A stretch of 64,000 nucleotides of DNA from Desulfotruncus alcoholivorax DSM 16058 (lineage in GTDB: Bacteria > Bacillota > Desulfotomaculia > Desulfotomaculales > Desulfallaceae), in the NCBI RefSeq assembly GCF_000430885.1, contig NZ_AUMW01000006.1, positions 1 to 64,000 on the forward strand, given 5' to 3'. The position numbers were made by a program, and so were the translations under genes. The notes beneath the pieces are model-generated. The model was not told the origin of the DNA. It made no database searches and was given only the letters and a program-made list of their open reading frames with translations. Positions 16,225 to 24,807 of this stretch are shown one piece after another (position 1 is the stretch's first letter; each line of letters opens with the position of its first letter).

Positions 16225-17829
16225 ATGAGTTTCCCAGACCGTAACAATCCCTACAATTTTGATGTATTTCTGGCCCAAAGAGATAATTTTGATTTTTACC
16301 GGGACGACCCTTTTCTTCAGAGGATTGTTCAAAACTATGTTGGCGATGAATGGGAACAGCTGCACGAAAAACTATTGGCCTTTTCTCCCAAGGTATCTTT
16401 CAGGTGGAGGGACATGGCCGATGGTATAGCGCGGCCCGAAGTCCACCCCCACATGCTGCATTATGACGCCCACAATCACCGGATCGACCGCATCGTTCGC
16501 CCTCTGGAAACATCGGTGTTGGAAAAAGAAATTTTCTCCGAAGGGTTGTTCTCCAGCCGGACAACTCCCTGGGAAAGTTTTGTCAAGCGGCTCTTGATTC
16601 ATCAAATTGGCGAATTTGGCGTCACGTGCCCCCTGGCCTGTACCGAGGGGCTGATAGCCCTGGTCGAGCATTACCCGAACCACGGCATCCCTGAACTGGA
16701 CAGGATCCTCCGGCATTGCAAAGAAGGAATTAACGGTGATTTCGGCATCGGGGCGCAGTTCATGTCCGAGATACAGGGCGGCTCCGACATCCCGTCCAAC
16801 TTGCTGGAAGCCGTGCCTGACGGAAAAAATTACAGGCTTTACGGGAATAAATTTTTCTGTTCCGCCATGCATGCCGATTATGCCGTGGTGACAGCCAAGG
16901 TAACCGGCAGTGAAAAAGTCGGCACATTCGTAGTGCCGGCCTGGCTGCCCGGCGACAAGGAAAAAGAGCGGCGGAACGGGTATACGATCAACCGGCTCAA
17001 GTGGAAAATGGGCACTTGCGAATTGCCCACGGCGGAAGTCGACTATGACGGGGCAGTCGCTTATGCCGTCGGCCCCACCGATAAAGGGGTGGCCAATGCC
17101 GTCGGCATCGTGCTGACCCTGTCACGCATAGCCGTGGGCATTTCCAGCGGGGCGGCGATGCTGCGCGCCGCCAGGGAAGCCCGGCTGTACAGTGACTTCC
17201 GCGACGTTTTCGGCGGCAAAATCAGTCAATTCCCCCTAGCGGCACGCCAGGTCAAAGCATTGGAAGATACTTCCCAAAGAACAATTGCAGGCGCATTTAA
17301 ACTTTATGACACTTATATCAAACTGGGCCGCAAACTTGTCCCCGGGCTTAAATCGGATGAGCCGTTGGAGATATTAAAGCAGCGCTTCATCCTGAGGGAA
17401 CTTATTTTAATGCAGAAAATAACCACCGCTTACGAAGCTGTTGACGTGATACGCACGGCTTTAAGTATTTTTGGCGGGCACGGGGTGATGGAGGAATTTT
17501 CATCTCTGCCCCGGCTGTTCAGGGACGCCATGGTTAACGAATTATGGGAAGGCCCGCGTAATGTGTTGCTCACCCAAATCTACCGTGATCTGCAACGGGC
17601 CGACCAATGGTTTGATCCAAATGAATTCGTTAGAAATACACTGAACGGAGTAGCGCAGGAAAAAGTTGAGCGGTTTTCTGCAGCACTTAAGAGCCTGTTG
17701 GCCAGGCCGGTGCTGGCCGGTGTAAATGCGGATTCCCTGGAAGCGGCGGGCGAGTGGGAAGAATTCTGCGATGATTTCTTCAAGACCTACCAGGCTCAAG
17801 CACTGGCGGAAGCAGGCGAAGATAATTAA
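16225..17829 (+). CDS. AidB-like acyl-CoA dehydrogenase
   Basis: 534 residues; ATG 16225 after AAAGGAG. It is longer than classical acyl-CoA dehydrogenases (~380) and has the AidB-type layout: an extra N-terminal domain (1-150) with EKEIFSEGLFSS, the flavin-binding middle (GAQFMSEIQGGSDIPSN; YGNKFFCSAMHADYAVVTAK) and the helical C-terminal domain with IFGGHGVMEEFSSLPRLFRD and NELWEGPRNVLLTQIYRDL. AidB-type enzymes bind FAD, and their physiological acyl substrates are often unknown. It is cytosolic. It is followed after 28 bases by an acyl-CoA ligase gene, pointing to activation and alpha,beta-dehydrogenation of a carboxylic acid rather than DNA repair. Confidence 0.87.
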   Translation: MSFPDRNNPYNFDVFLAQRDNFDFYRDDPFLQRIVQNYVGDEWEQLHEKLLAFSPKVSFRWRDMADGIARPEVHPHMLHYDAHNHRIDRIVRPLETSVLEKEIFSEGLFSSRTTPWESFVKRLLIHQIGEFGVTCPLACTEGLIALVEHYPNHGIPELDRILRHCKEGINGDFGIGAQFMSEIQGGSDIPSNLLEAVPDGKNYRLYGNKFFCSAMHADYAVVTAKVTGSEKVGTFVVPAWLPGDKEKERRNGYTINRLKWKMGTCELPTAEVDYDGAVAYAVGPTDKGVANAVGIVLTLSRIAVGISSGAAMLRAAREARLYSDFRDVFGGKISQFPLAARQVKALEDTSQRTIAGAFKLYDTYIKLGRKLVPGLKSDEPLEILKQRFILRELILMQKITTAYEAVDVIRTALSIFGGHGVMEEFSSLPRLFRDAMVNELWEGPRNVLLTQIYRDLQRADQWFDPNEFVRNTLNGVAQEKVERFSAALKSLLARPVLAGVNADSLEAAGEWEEFCDDFFKTYQAQALAEAGEDN

Positions 17830-17857
17830 TAATAAATGATAAATTGGGGGTGTAAAT

Positions 17858-19366
17858 ATGATTAACATTGGCACGATGTTGAGTAATCGCGCTTATCTTT
17901 CACCCAACCTTGAGGCGTTTGTAGGAGAAAATTACAGGTATACCTTTGACCAGGCCAATGCAAGGGTCAACCAGTTGGCCTCATACTTATTGGAGCAAAA
18001 TATCAAACACGGTAAACGACTGGCCATATTGTGCAAAAACAACCAGTATTTTGCCACCGCCTTGTTTGCAGCGGCCAAAGCGGGCGCTGTTGCAGTCCCG
18101 CTCAACTGGCGCCTGCAGGCCAGGGAGCTGGCCTATATAATCAATGATTGCGGTGCTTCCTTGATCTTGTATGATTCAGAATTTAGTCCGGTGGTTGATA
18201 AATTACGTTCCCACATACCGGCGTGCCTGTTCATAAGAGCCGGTGGCGCCGGCCCTGACCCGGAATTTGAAGATATTCTTGCCGGAAAATCAGCGGAGGA
18301 GCCCAAGGAGGTAATGTCCGGAGATGATGATACGGCCGTGATAATGTATACTTCCGGAACCACAGGCAAGCCCAAAGGTGCCATGCTGGCGCACAGCAAC
18401 TTTTTCGCAGCCTCAATCGGCCTTTCCCATACTATTGACTGGCGCTACCGCGACCGTTTCCTCGCTGTGGCCCCCTTTTTCCACATTGGAGGACTCGCTC
18501 CACTGGTGACCAATATACACAAGGGATGTACAATTGTATTCATGCCCAACTTTGATCCCTTGTCTGCTTGGGAGGTAATTGTTAAAGAGAAGATCAACAA
18601 CTTAATGTCGGTCCCACTGATGCTGCAGGCCATGCTTAGAGTTCCGGGTGTGGAAAAGTTGGATTTAGGCGCTTTACGAACTATCATCTGCGGAGGGTCC
18701 CCGGTGCCGGACAGTTTAATCAAAGCGTACCTGCAGATGGGCATTAAAGTTGAACAGGTTTACGGAATAACCGAGTATTCGGGCGCCGTCACATTCTGGA
18801 CCCATGACATGCCGCCGGGAAAAAGCGTTTCTATGGGCAAGCCTGTTTTCCACGGTGACATAAAAATTATCAATCCTGAAAACGGCAAAGAGCTTCCTCC
18901 TGGAGATATTGGTGAAATCCTTTGCGGTGGACCGCAGGTTTTCAAAGGATATTGGAATAACCGGGAAGCCACCGGTAATGCTATAGTTGATGGTTGGTAT
19001 CACTCAGGGGACCTTGGAAAGAAGGATGAGGACGGTTTCGTTTATGTAATTGACCGCTTAAAGGATATGATTATCAGCGGCGGGGAAAATATTTATTCCG
19101 CTGAACTGGAAGCAGTAATCAACACCCACCCGGCGGTTGCTGAAGCAGCAGTGGTGGGAGTTCCTGACAGTAAGTGGGGTGAGATTCCCAGGGCATATGT
19201 AGTTAAGAAACCCGGCCTGGAAGTATCTGAAGAGGATATTGTCGGGATCTGCAAGCAAAATCTGGCCAGTTATAAATGTGTTAAAGAGGTTAAATTTATT
19301 GATGCGCTTCCAAGAAATGCTGTAGGCAAAATATTAAAAAATGTGCTTAAACAACAGTCCAACTAA
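17858..19366 (+). CDS. AMP-forming acyl-CoA synthetase
   Basis: 502 residues; ATG 17858 after GGGGGTG. ANL-superfamily motifs appear in order: MYTSGTTGKPKGAMLAHSN (P-loop, about 165-183), YGITEYSGAVTFW, DGWYHSGDLGKKDEDGFVYV, DRLKDMIISGGENIYSAELE and the C-terminal PRNAVGKILKNVL with the catalytic lysine. The enzyme joins a carboxylate to CoA through an acyl-adenylate. Chain length cannot be told; it resembles the medium/long-chain and aryl ligase group. It is second in an operon with the acyl-CoA dehydrogenase and is followed by an inverted-repeat terminator. Confidence 0.9.
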   Translation: MINIGTMLSNRAYLSPNLEAFVGENYRYTFDQANARVNQLASYLLEQNIKHGKRLAILCKNNQYFATALFAAAKAGAVAVPLNWRLQARELAYIINDCGASLILYDSEFSPVVDKLRSHIPACLFIRAGGAGPDPEFEDILAGKSAEEPKEVMSGDDDTAVIMYTSGTTGKPKGAMLAHSNFFAASIGLSHTIDWRYRDRFLAVAPFFHIGGLAPLVTNIHKGCTIVFMPNFDPLSAWEVIVKEKINNLMSVPLMLQAMLRVPGVEKLDLGALRTIICGGSPVPDSLIKAYLQMGIKVEQVYGITEYSGAVTFWTHDMPPGKSVSMGKPVFHGDIKIINPENGKELPPGDIGEILCGGPQVFKGYWNNREATGNAIVDGWYHSGDLGKKDEDGFVYVIDRLKDMIISGGENIYSAELEAVINTHPAVAEAAVVGVPDSKWGEIPRAYVVKKPGLEVSEEDIVGICKQNLASYKCVKEVKFIDALPRNAVGKILKNVLKQQSN

Positions 19367-19396
19367 TCATATGGAATTATACCGTGATTTTTCCTT

Positions 19397-19463
19397 TAGC
19401 CATGTTAACTATTAGCAGCACATGCTTGGCCCAGTAAAGTACTTAGTTAACATGGCTACCTTT
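19397..19463 (+). terminator. Inverted repeat / terminator after the acyl-CoA ligase gene
   Basis: A perfect 15-bp inverted repeat (19397-19411, TAGCCATGTTAACTA, and 19444-19458) with a 32-base loop, followed by CCTTTTA on the plus strand. The long loop is unusual for a simple terminator, so it may instead be a mobile-element end; it lies at the border of the insertion scar. Confidence 0.5.
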
Positions 19464-19512
19464 TATAATGGACCCAAGAATTTTGACACAAAACAGGGGT
19501 CTTAAGACACAA

Positions 19513-19698
19513 ATGTCTGTTCGCAAAAAATATCACCGGTGGAAAAAGCAAGCTCTTGAAGGTCTGCCGTAGCTTTTTACTGATGAACGAAAGAGCCTGG
19601 ATGCCATAAGAACCGGTTATGAAAAACAAATACAGGACCTCTATGCGGGAGTTGGCCGGCTAACCACACAGCTCAACTGGTTGAAAAAAAACTCTCGG
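19513..19698 (+). pseudogene. IS3-family OrfA transposase remnant
   Basis: The frame reads MSVRKKYHRWKKQALEGLP, an amber stop, LFTDERKSLDAIRTGYEKQ, then IQDLYAGVGRLTTQLNWLKK. This is the helix-turn-helix end plus leucine-zipper part of IS3-family OrfA proteins (WKKQaleglpelF...; LyxqIGqLxxelxWLKKK). The in-frame TAG at codon 20, the missing N-terminal helix and the lack of OrfB show it is dead. The palindromic repeat copy 2 follows directly. Confidence 0.75.
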
Positions 19699-19702
19699 AC
19701 TG

Positions 19703-19788
19703 CGTTTCCGGGAGGCCAGCAGGGAAGCCACGCTGTGCTTGGGCCTCCCGCCTAAACAGGCTAACACAGGCCGCACTCCATGTAAAGG
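19703..19788. repeat. Palindromic repeat, copy 2 (partial)
   Basis: 86 bp matching 204-288 at about 80% identity, including CCACGCTGTGC, GGCCTCCCGCC and GGCTAACACAGGCC. Only the central and right parts are kept; the left arm is replaced by the IS3 OrfA remnant. The inner GGGAGGCC / GGCCTCCC pair is intact. The remaining bases to the aldehyde dehydrogenase start at 19971 hold no recognisable gene. Confidence 0.65.
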
Positions 19789-19970
19789 ACTTCACAAGCT
19801 ACCTTGACGATGAGGTCCACCTTGATGGTCTCCAGCAGCTTTTTAACAGCATTATTTTTGGATACTTTTTGATAACCAAGCAGGAATTGGTATGGTTATA
19901 TGTAATATAGCAAGTACAACGATGGAATGGTCACTATATCGTAGCTAATCCATTAAAGGAGGTTGAAACC

Positions 19971-21494
19971 ATGTCACAATTTTATCCGCTCTTTATCGGC
20001 GGCAAGAAAGTTTCTGCCCGCTCGGGTGAAACGTTTGAAGTCATTAATCCTTCCAACGGTAAAGTATGCGCAACCGTTGCAAAGGCGGGCGTGGAAGATG
20101 TAAACGAAGCAATTCACGTCGCCGGGGAAACGTTTGAGTCCGGGGTTTGGTGCCGGGTGCCGCCGGGCGAGCGGGCCGATATGATGTTCAAAATCGCCGA
20201 CAGGATTGCCAAGCGGGCGCAGGAACTCGCCAGTCTGGAAACGACCCAATCGGGCGGCACACTGCGCAGAACTATGGGCAGCGATGTTCTGCTGCTGGCC
20301 CAGCAGTTTACCGTCACCGGCCAAATTTTAAATAATTTTCCCATCCGGGAAGAATTGCCGAGCATTGGCTGGCCCGGGCCGTCGATAAATATAATTGAGC
20401 GCGAACCGGTGGGTGTCTGCGGCTTGATTACCCCCTGGAACTTCCCGATGCTCCTGGCCGGGTGGAAACTGGCTCCCGCCATCGCCATGGGCAATGCTGT
20501 CGTCATCAAACCGGCATCAAATACACCTCTTACAACCCTCCTGCTGGCGGAAATTTTTCAGGAATGCGGTTTACCCGACGGGGTCGTCAATGTAGTTGCA
20601 GGACCCGGCGCTCTGATTGGAGAAGCCATCGTCACCCATGCCGGTGTGGACAAGATTTCCTTTACCGGCTCCACAGCGGTAGGCCGCCGCATTATGCAGC
20701 TGGCGTCTCATACAGTTAAGCGCGTAACACTTGAACTGGGCGGCAAAAGCCCGGCCATTGTGCTGCGCGACGCCGACCCGGACCTCGTGTCCGAGGGGGC
20801 GTTGTTTGCAACATTCCTGCACAGCGGTCAAATTTGCGAGTCCGGAACCCGCTTGATTGTACCGCGGGAATTGCAGGACGACATTGTGGACCGTTTGGTC
20901 GCCAAGGCTTCCACCATTACCATCGGCAACGCCATGGAGCTTACCACGGGTATGGGACCGGTCGTATCCAAAACCCAGCAGGAGACTATTCTCAATTACA
21001 TTCAGGCGGGCCTTGACGAAGGCGCCACCCTGGCGTGCGGCGGAAAGATACCCGATTTGCCGGAGGCACTGGCGGGCGGCTTTTACGTCCAGCCCACAAT
21101 TTTTAAGAATGTTGACAATTCTATGAAAATTGCACAAGAAGAGATCTTTGGACCGGTTCTCTGTGTCATTCCCTACGATACGGAAGAAGAGGCCGTCCGC
21201 ATTGCCAACGACACCATCTATGGCCTGGCGGCGGGTGTCTGGAGCAAGAATGTCTCCAAGGCGCAGAATATCGGGCGCAAACTACGGGCCGGTACAGTCT
21301 GGATCAATGATTGGCATATGCTGCGGCCGGACGCGCCGTTCGGCGGCTACAAACAATCAGGATTCGGCAGGGAATCCGGCTATCAAGTGCTGTTTGAATA
21401 CTCCCAGACCAAACACCTGCACACCTCCATGGTGCCCGACGTCAACCAAAGAACCTGGTACCGGCTGCTGTTCGACAGCTGGGCCACGAAATAG
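19971..21494 (+). CDS. NAD(P)-dependent aldehyde dehydrogenase
   Basis: 507 residues; ATG 19971 after AAGGAGG. The class-I/II ALDH fold is clear: TPWNFPM with Asn157, KPASNTPLTTL, FTGSTAVGR (229-240), the general-base Glu255 in TLELGGKSP, the nucleophile Cys289 in FLHSGQICESG, and EEIFGPVLCVIPY. It oxidises an aldehyde to the acid. It resembles the acetaldehyde (AcoD/ExaC) group, which is often paired with a DUF779 gene exactly as here. It is first in a three-gene operon with DUF779 and an iron alcohol dehydrogenase. Base composition is higher in G+C than the flanking scar. Confidence 0.92.
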   Translation: MSQFYPLFIGGKKVSARSGETFEVINPSNGKVCATVAKAGVEDVNEAIHVAGETFESGVWCRVPPGERADMMFKIADRIAKRAQELASLETTQSGGTLRRTMGSDVLLLAQQFTVTGQILNNFPIREELPSIGWPGPSINIIEREPVGVCGLITPWNFPMLLAGWKLAPAIAMGNAVVIKPASNTPLTTLLLAEIFQECGLPDGVVNVVAGPGALIGEAIVTHAGVDKISFTGSTAVGRRIMQLASHTVKRVTLELGGKSPAIVLRDADPDLVSEGALFATFLHSGQICESGTRLIVPRELQDDIVDRLVAKASTITIGNAMELTTGMGPVVSKTQQETILNYIQAGLDEGATLACGGKIPDLPEALAGGFYVQPTIFKNVDNSMKIAQEEIFGPVLCVIPYDTEEEAVRIANDTIYGLAAGVWSKNVSKAQNIGRKLRAGTVWINDWHMLRPDAPFGGYKQSGFGRESGYQVLFEYSQTKHLHTSMVPDVNQRTWYRLLFDSWATK

Positions 21495-21499
21495 CCGCT

Positions 21500-21829
21500 A
21501 TGCAAGTGCTGGCACATGATTCGGTTGCAGCGCTGCTGGAGAAGGTCCGGCGGGACAGGAAAGGCAACCTGCTCATTTATATTGGAGAAGGGTGCTGTGA
21601 CGGCACCGCCCCGTACTTGTATGAAAATTTTATCGTGGAACCCACGGCGGTTCAAGCCGGCGTTGCGCATGGTGTGCCGGTTTACACCTCGCAGCGGTTG
21701 GCCGCCTTACATGCCGGTGAGACCTGGCTGTTGTCTGTGATTTCATCTGTGAGTGACAGTTTTTCCATTGCAAGTGACTATGGTCTTCAGTTAGTGCTGT
21801 CACCCCAACAACCGGAACAGGAGGGATGA
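21500..21829 (+). CDS. DUF779 family protein
   Basis: 109 residues; ATG 21500 only 5 bases after the aldehyde dehydrogenase stop. The family core is visible: IYIGEGCCDGTAPYLYE near 27-43 and VPVYTSQRL near 64. DUF779 proteins are small, uncharacterised and found next to acetaldehyde-type dehydrogenases; the paired cysteines in GEGCCDG suggest a metal or redox role (inference). Its stop overlaps the start region of the next gene, so the three genes are translationally linked. Confidence 0.85.
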   Translation: MQVLAHDSVAALLEKVRRDRKGNLLIYIGEGCCDGTAPYLYENFIVEPTAVQAGVAHGVPVYTSQRLAALHAGETWLLSVISSVSDSFSIASDYGLQLVLSPQQPEQEG

Positions 21830-21834
21830 TACTA

Positions 21835-23025
21835 ATGCCAACACAAACATATTTTCGGTTTGATTTTCGCACCTCTGTATCAGCAGGACCCGGTGCCCGG
21901 GCGTTTTTGCCGGCGCATATGAAAGAGCTTGCCGCCCGGCGCTGGATGATAATAACGGATCAGGGCATTGTAAATGCCGGAATTATTGATCAACTGATGG
22001 AATTATTTGCCGGGCCTCATGATTTGAACATCGTCACTGTATTTGATGAAGTTCTGCAGGATGCAAGAATGTCTCTGGTAAATAAAGCAGCGGAAACCGG
22101 CCGCCGTTTGGCCGTGGAGGGGATCCTGGCCGTCGGCGGCGGCAGTGTTCTGGACACGGCCAAAGGAGTTAAAATGCTGCTTGCCTCCGGTCTGACGGAC
22201 ATCGCAGACACTGTGCCGGCCAATAACGGGTTATATGCCGGAGAATTGGCCAAGCGGCCGGGGATACCTCACATCGCCATCCCCACCACTGCCGGAACAG
22301 GTTCCGAAGTTTCAACGATTGCCGTCTTTTTCAATGAAAGAGACCACGTGAAGGCCAATTTGCTGCACCCATACATCAATGCTGATATCGCTATACTGGA
22401 CCCCGAATTGACTGTGGGACTGCCGCCTAAAATTACCGCCTTCACGGGATTGGACGCCCTCACGCATGCCATCGAAGGTGTGGCGTGGCAATATCAAGGA
22501 CAGATGTATGATGCTTTAGGACTGCAGGCAATTCGTTTGATTGAGCGGAACCTGGCGACGGCTGTTGCCAACGGTGCAGATGTTGACGCCCGGATGAACC
22601 TTTTGACCGCCAGCTGTATGGCAATCATGTCGTTCCCGGGACTGGGGGCCATCCCGGTGCACAACTGCGCCCACGCGCTGGGTGCGATGTACAACATTCC
22701 GCACGGGCTGGCCAACGCCGTGCTGCTGCCCATCGTAATGGAGGCGCTGCCGGAAATCTATCTGCCAAAGATCAGTGTATTGGCAGATGCATTCGGAATC
22801 AAGGAAAAAGCCTCACCGGAAGAGCTGCACCAAATGACTGTAGACAAAATTAGAGCGCTCCTTCGTGAGACGGGCCTGCCTGCAAACTTCCTCGAGTTCG
22901 GACCAAAACCCGAAGAGATGCAGCAAGCCATTATGAACGTGTTAACCGACCCGGCCGGTTTAGTCTTCAAGATACCGCTCGAACGTCTCATCAAAATACT
23001 GAGTAAGGCCTTGTTTGGCATGTAG
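21835..23025 (+). CDS. Iron-containing alcohol dehydrogenase (group III)
   Basis: 396 residues from ATG 21835, nine bases after GGAGGG; an in-frame ATG at 21826 lies inside that ribosome site. The Fe-ADH pattern includes the NAD loop AVGGGSVLDTAKG, the TTAGTGSEVS segment, DPELTVGLP with the first metal Asp, GLDALTHAIEG, and HNCAHALGAMYNIPHGLANAVLL, which supplies the metal histidines. It interconverts alcohols and aldehydes with NAD(P)(H). With the aldehyde dehydrogenase upstream it could oxidise a primary alcohol to an acid, which the acyl-CoA ligase 2 kb upstream could activate. Confidence 0.9.
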   Translation: MPTQTYFRFDFRTSVSAGPGARAFLPAHMKELAARRWMIITDQGIVNAGIIDQLMELFAGPHDLNIVTVFDEVLQDARMSLVNKAAETGRRLAVEGILAVGGGSVLDTAKGVKMLLASGLTDIADTVPANNGLYAGELAKRPGIPHIAIPTTAGTGSEVSTIAVFFNERDHVKANLLHPYINADIAILDPELTVGLPPKITAFTGLDALTHAIEGVAWQYQGQMYDALGLQAIRLIERNLATAVANGADVDARMNLLTASCMAIMSFPGLGAIPVHNCAHALGAMYNIPHGLANAVLLPIVMEALPEIYLPKISVLADAFGIKEKASPEELHQMTVDKIRALLRETGLPANFLEFGPKPEEMQQAIMNVLTDPAGLVFKIPLERLIKILSKALFGM

Positions 23026-23034
23026 AAATGACAT

Positions 23035-23104
23035 GGGGACATTCCTACGCTGGTGACATTCCCCGAAGGGGTGTGTCACCTCTACCGCCATAGGTGTGTC
23101 CCCC
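23035..23104. repeat. 70-bp REP-like element, copy 1; also terminator of the ADH operon
   Basis: Begins GGGGACATTCC and ends GGTGTGTCCCC, with an inner hairpin (GGTGACA...TGTCACC) around a small CCCCGAAGGGG stem. On the plus strand it is followed by CTTTTTTT, so it can terminate the alcohol dehydrogenase transcript. The same length, ends and nested-hairpin plan recur at 45557-45626. Confidence 0.75.
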
Positions 23105-23218
23105 TTTTTTTATATCACCGTTGAAGCCAAATTTCCAACCCCATTGGACTCTCCTGTTTGGCCTTCAAGTTTTAATTGGCGGTTTAACCACGAGGCTTAA
23201 AAACAGTACGTAATTGAA

Positions 23219-24058
23219 TTACCGGCGCAGCGCCGCCAAATCCACCTTCGGCACCAACCCTTCCCGCACAGCCCGGCCGAGCAAGGTCTCTACCGCCTTA
23301 TATCCAGTATCACCCAAGTTTTCGGTGAATTCGTTGACATACAAGTTGATATGCGCGTTCACCACCCCGGGGGACAACTCCTGGGCGTGGCCCAGCACGT
23401 ACTCCAATGAAGCCCCGGGGTGGGCCCGGGCGTACTTGAGCGATGCCCGGATCCATCCGGCAATGGAGGGCAAATCCAGTGACCGGCGGGCGATGATTGC
23501 TCCCAGCGGAACAGGCAAGCCGGTTCCGGCCTCCCACCAGCCGCCCAGGTCCGCCAGTAGGGTCAGCCCGTATGCGGGATAGGTAAAACGCGCCTCGTGG
23601 ATTACCAGCCCCGCATCAATTTTGCCATCGCGCACCGCCGGCATAATATCTTGAAACGGCATGATTACAATCTCGCCCACACCACCAGGCACATTTTGGG
23701 CTACCCACAACCGGAACAATAAATAGGCGGTGGACCGCTCACCAGGTACCGCCACCCGCCGCCCGGACAACATCGCCGGGCCCCCGGCGCCGGCGTCTCC
23801 CGCTGTGAGCACCAGCGGCCCGCACCCCCTGCCCAGCGCGCCGCCGCAGGGCAGCAGCGCGTATTCGGACAACACCCACGGCAGGGCCGCATACGAAATC
23901 TTGACCACATCCGGCCCGTTGGGGCCGGCCGCCAAACCGTTGGTTACATCGATATCCGCATAAGTTACCTCAAGCCGGGGCGCTCCCGGAACCAGCCCGT
24001 GCACCCAGGCGTGGAAAATGAACGTATCGTTGGGGCAGGGAGAAAAGGCAATTTTCAT
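23219..24058 (-). CDS. mqnD: 1,4-dihydroxy-6-naphthoate synthase
   Basis: 279 residues. The N-terminus MKIAFSPCPNDTFIFHAW is the hallmark of MqnD, followed by VTYADIDVTNGLA and the VKISYAALPWVLSEY segment. MqnD converts cyclic dehypoxanthinyl futalosine to 1,4-dihydroxy-6-naphthoate in the futalosine route to menaquinone. It is cytosolic. It overlaps the end of mqnB by 4 bases, so the two are co-translated; mqnA, mqnC and mqnE are not in the window. The gene is more G+C rich than its neighbours. Confidence 0.93.
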   Translation of the reverse strand: MKIAFSPCPNDTFIFHAWVHGLVPGAPRLEVTYADIDVTNGLAAGPNGPDVVKISYAALPWVLSEYALLPCGGALGRGCGPLVLTAGDAGAGGPAMLSGRRVAVPGERSTAYLLFRLWVAQNVPGGVGEIVIMPFQDIMPAVRDGKIDAGLVIHEARFTYPAYGLTLLADLGGWWEAGTGLPVPLGAIIARRSLDLPSIAGWIRASLKYARAHPGASLEYVLGHAQELSPGVVNAHINLYVNEFTENLGDTGYKAVETLLGRAVREGLVPKVDLAALRR

Positions 24059-24753
24059 CTTAACACCTCCAATAATACCGGGCCGGCTGCTTCCAAAACT
24101 TCCAGGGCCTCTTCAACCCGCCAAGCGGCCCGGTCACGCGGCCCCACCAGGTTGGAAACAGCGCGGAGTTCCAGGACCGGCACCCCGCTGTCGCGCGCCG
24201 CCAGGGCCACACCGTATCCCTCCATCGCCTCGGCAGTGGCCCCGGGCACCCTTTCAGCCAGTCTCGCGGCGCTTTCAGCCGTACCCGTCACCGTCGATAC
24301 GGTGAGCGCTGGGCCTGTTTTAACCGGCAGCCCGGCCGCCCGCATAGCCCCGGTCACAACATCCACCAATCGGGCATCAGGCTGGATACGGGTTGGGCCG
24401 AAACCCAGCTCATCCATACTGCAAAATCCTGCGGGGGTCTCCACTCCCAGGTCGGCGGCAATGATCTCGCTCGCCACCACCAGGGAACCCATCTCAGCTT
24501 GGCCGGGAAAGCCGCCGCCAATACCGGCACTTATGACCAAACCATAACCGGCGGCCGCCAACATTTTCGCCGTATGGACAGCGGCCGCTGCCGGGCCCAC
24601 GCCCGCCGCCGCTACGTCAAACCTTTTATCGCCACGCAGCCCGCGCAGCACCGCTTCCTTCTCCGCCGGGACAGCAGTCACCACCAGAACACGCGCTCCC
24701 GGCTTCCATCTTGGAGTGATAATATCCTGTGTTTGATTAAAAACCTGGCTCAT
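24055..24753 (-). CDS. mqnB: Futalosine hydrolase
   Basis: 232 residues; ATG 24753 after AAGGAG. It has the nucleoside-phosphorylase/hydrolase fold: VLVVTAVPAEKEAVLRGL at the start, VISAGIGGGFPG, VVASEIIAADLGVETP, and the ribose-binding AEAMEGYGVALAA followed by ELRAVSNLVGPRD. MqnB removes hypoxanthine from futalosine to give dehypoxanthinyl futalosine. It is coupled to mqnD, which confirms the assignment over other MTA/SAH-type nucleosidases. Confidence 0.92.
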   Translation of the reverse strand: MSQVFNQTQDIITPRWKPGARVLVVTAVPAEKEAVLRGLRGDKRFDVAAAGVGPAAAAVHTAKMLAAAGYGLVISAGIGGGFPGQAEMGSLVVASEIIAADLGVETPAGFCSMDELGFGPTRIQPDARLVDVVTGAMRAAGLPVKTGPALTVSTVTGTAESAARLAERVPGATAEAMEGYGVALAARDSGVPVLELRAVSNLVGPRDRAAWRVEEALEVLEAAGPVLLEVLR

Positions 24754-24770
24754 TTTTCTCCTTTTTTCTT

Positions 24771-24807
24771 AAGGTGTCAAGGGGACGGGGTTACTGCTGA
24801 CACGCCT
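24771..24807. repeat. Hairpin, possibly a decayed REP-like element
   Basis: AAGGTGTCA (24771-24779) pairs with TGACACGCCT (24798-24807) around GGGGACGGGG. The GTGTC...GGGGAC composition recalls the 70-bp elements at 23035 and 45557 but the match is partial. It fills the 52-base gap between isocitrate dehydrogenase and mqnB. Confidence 0.4.

Noticed and set aside
23999-24547. Plus-strand frame of 182 codons rich in Pro, Ser and Arg
   Set aside because: Shadow of mqnB on G+C-rich sequence; composition is that of antisense reading and no start signal is present.
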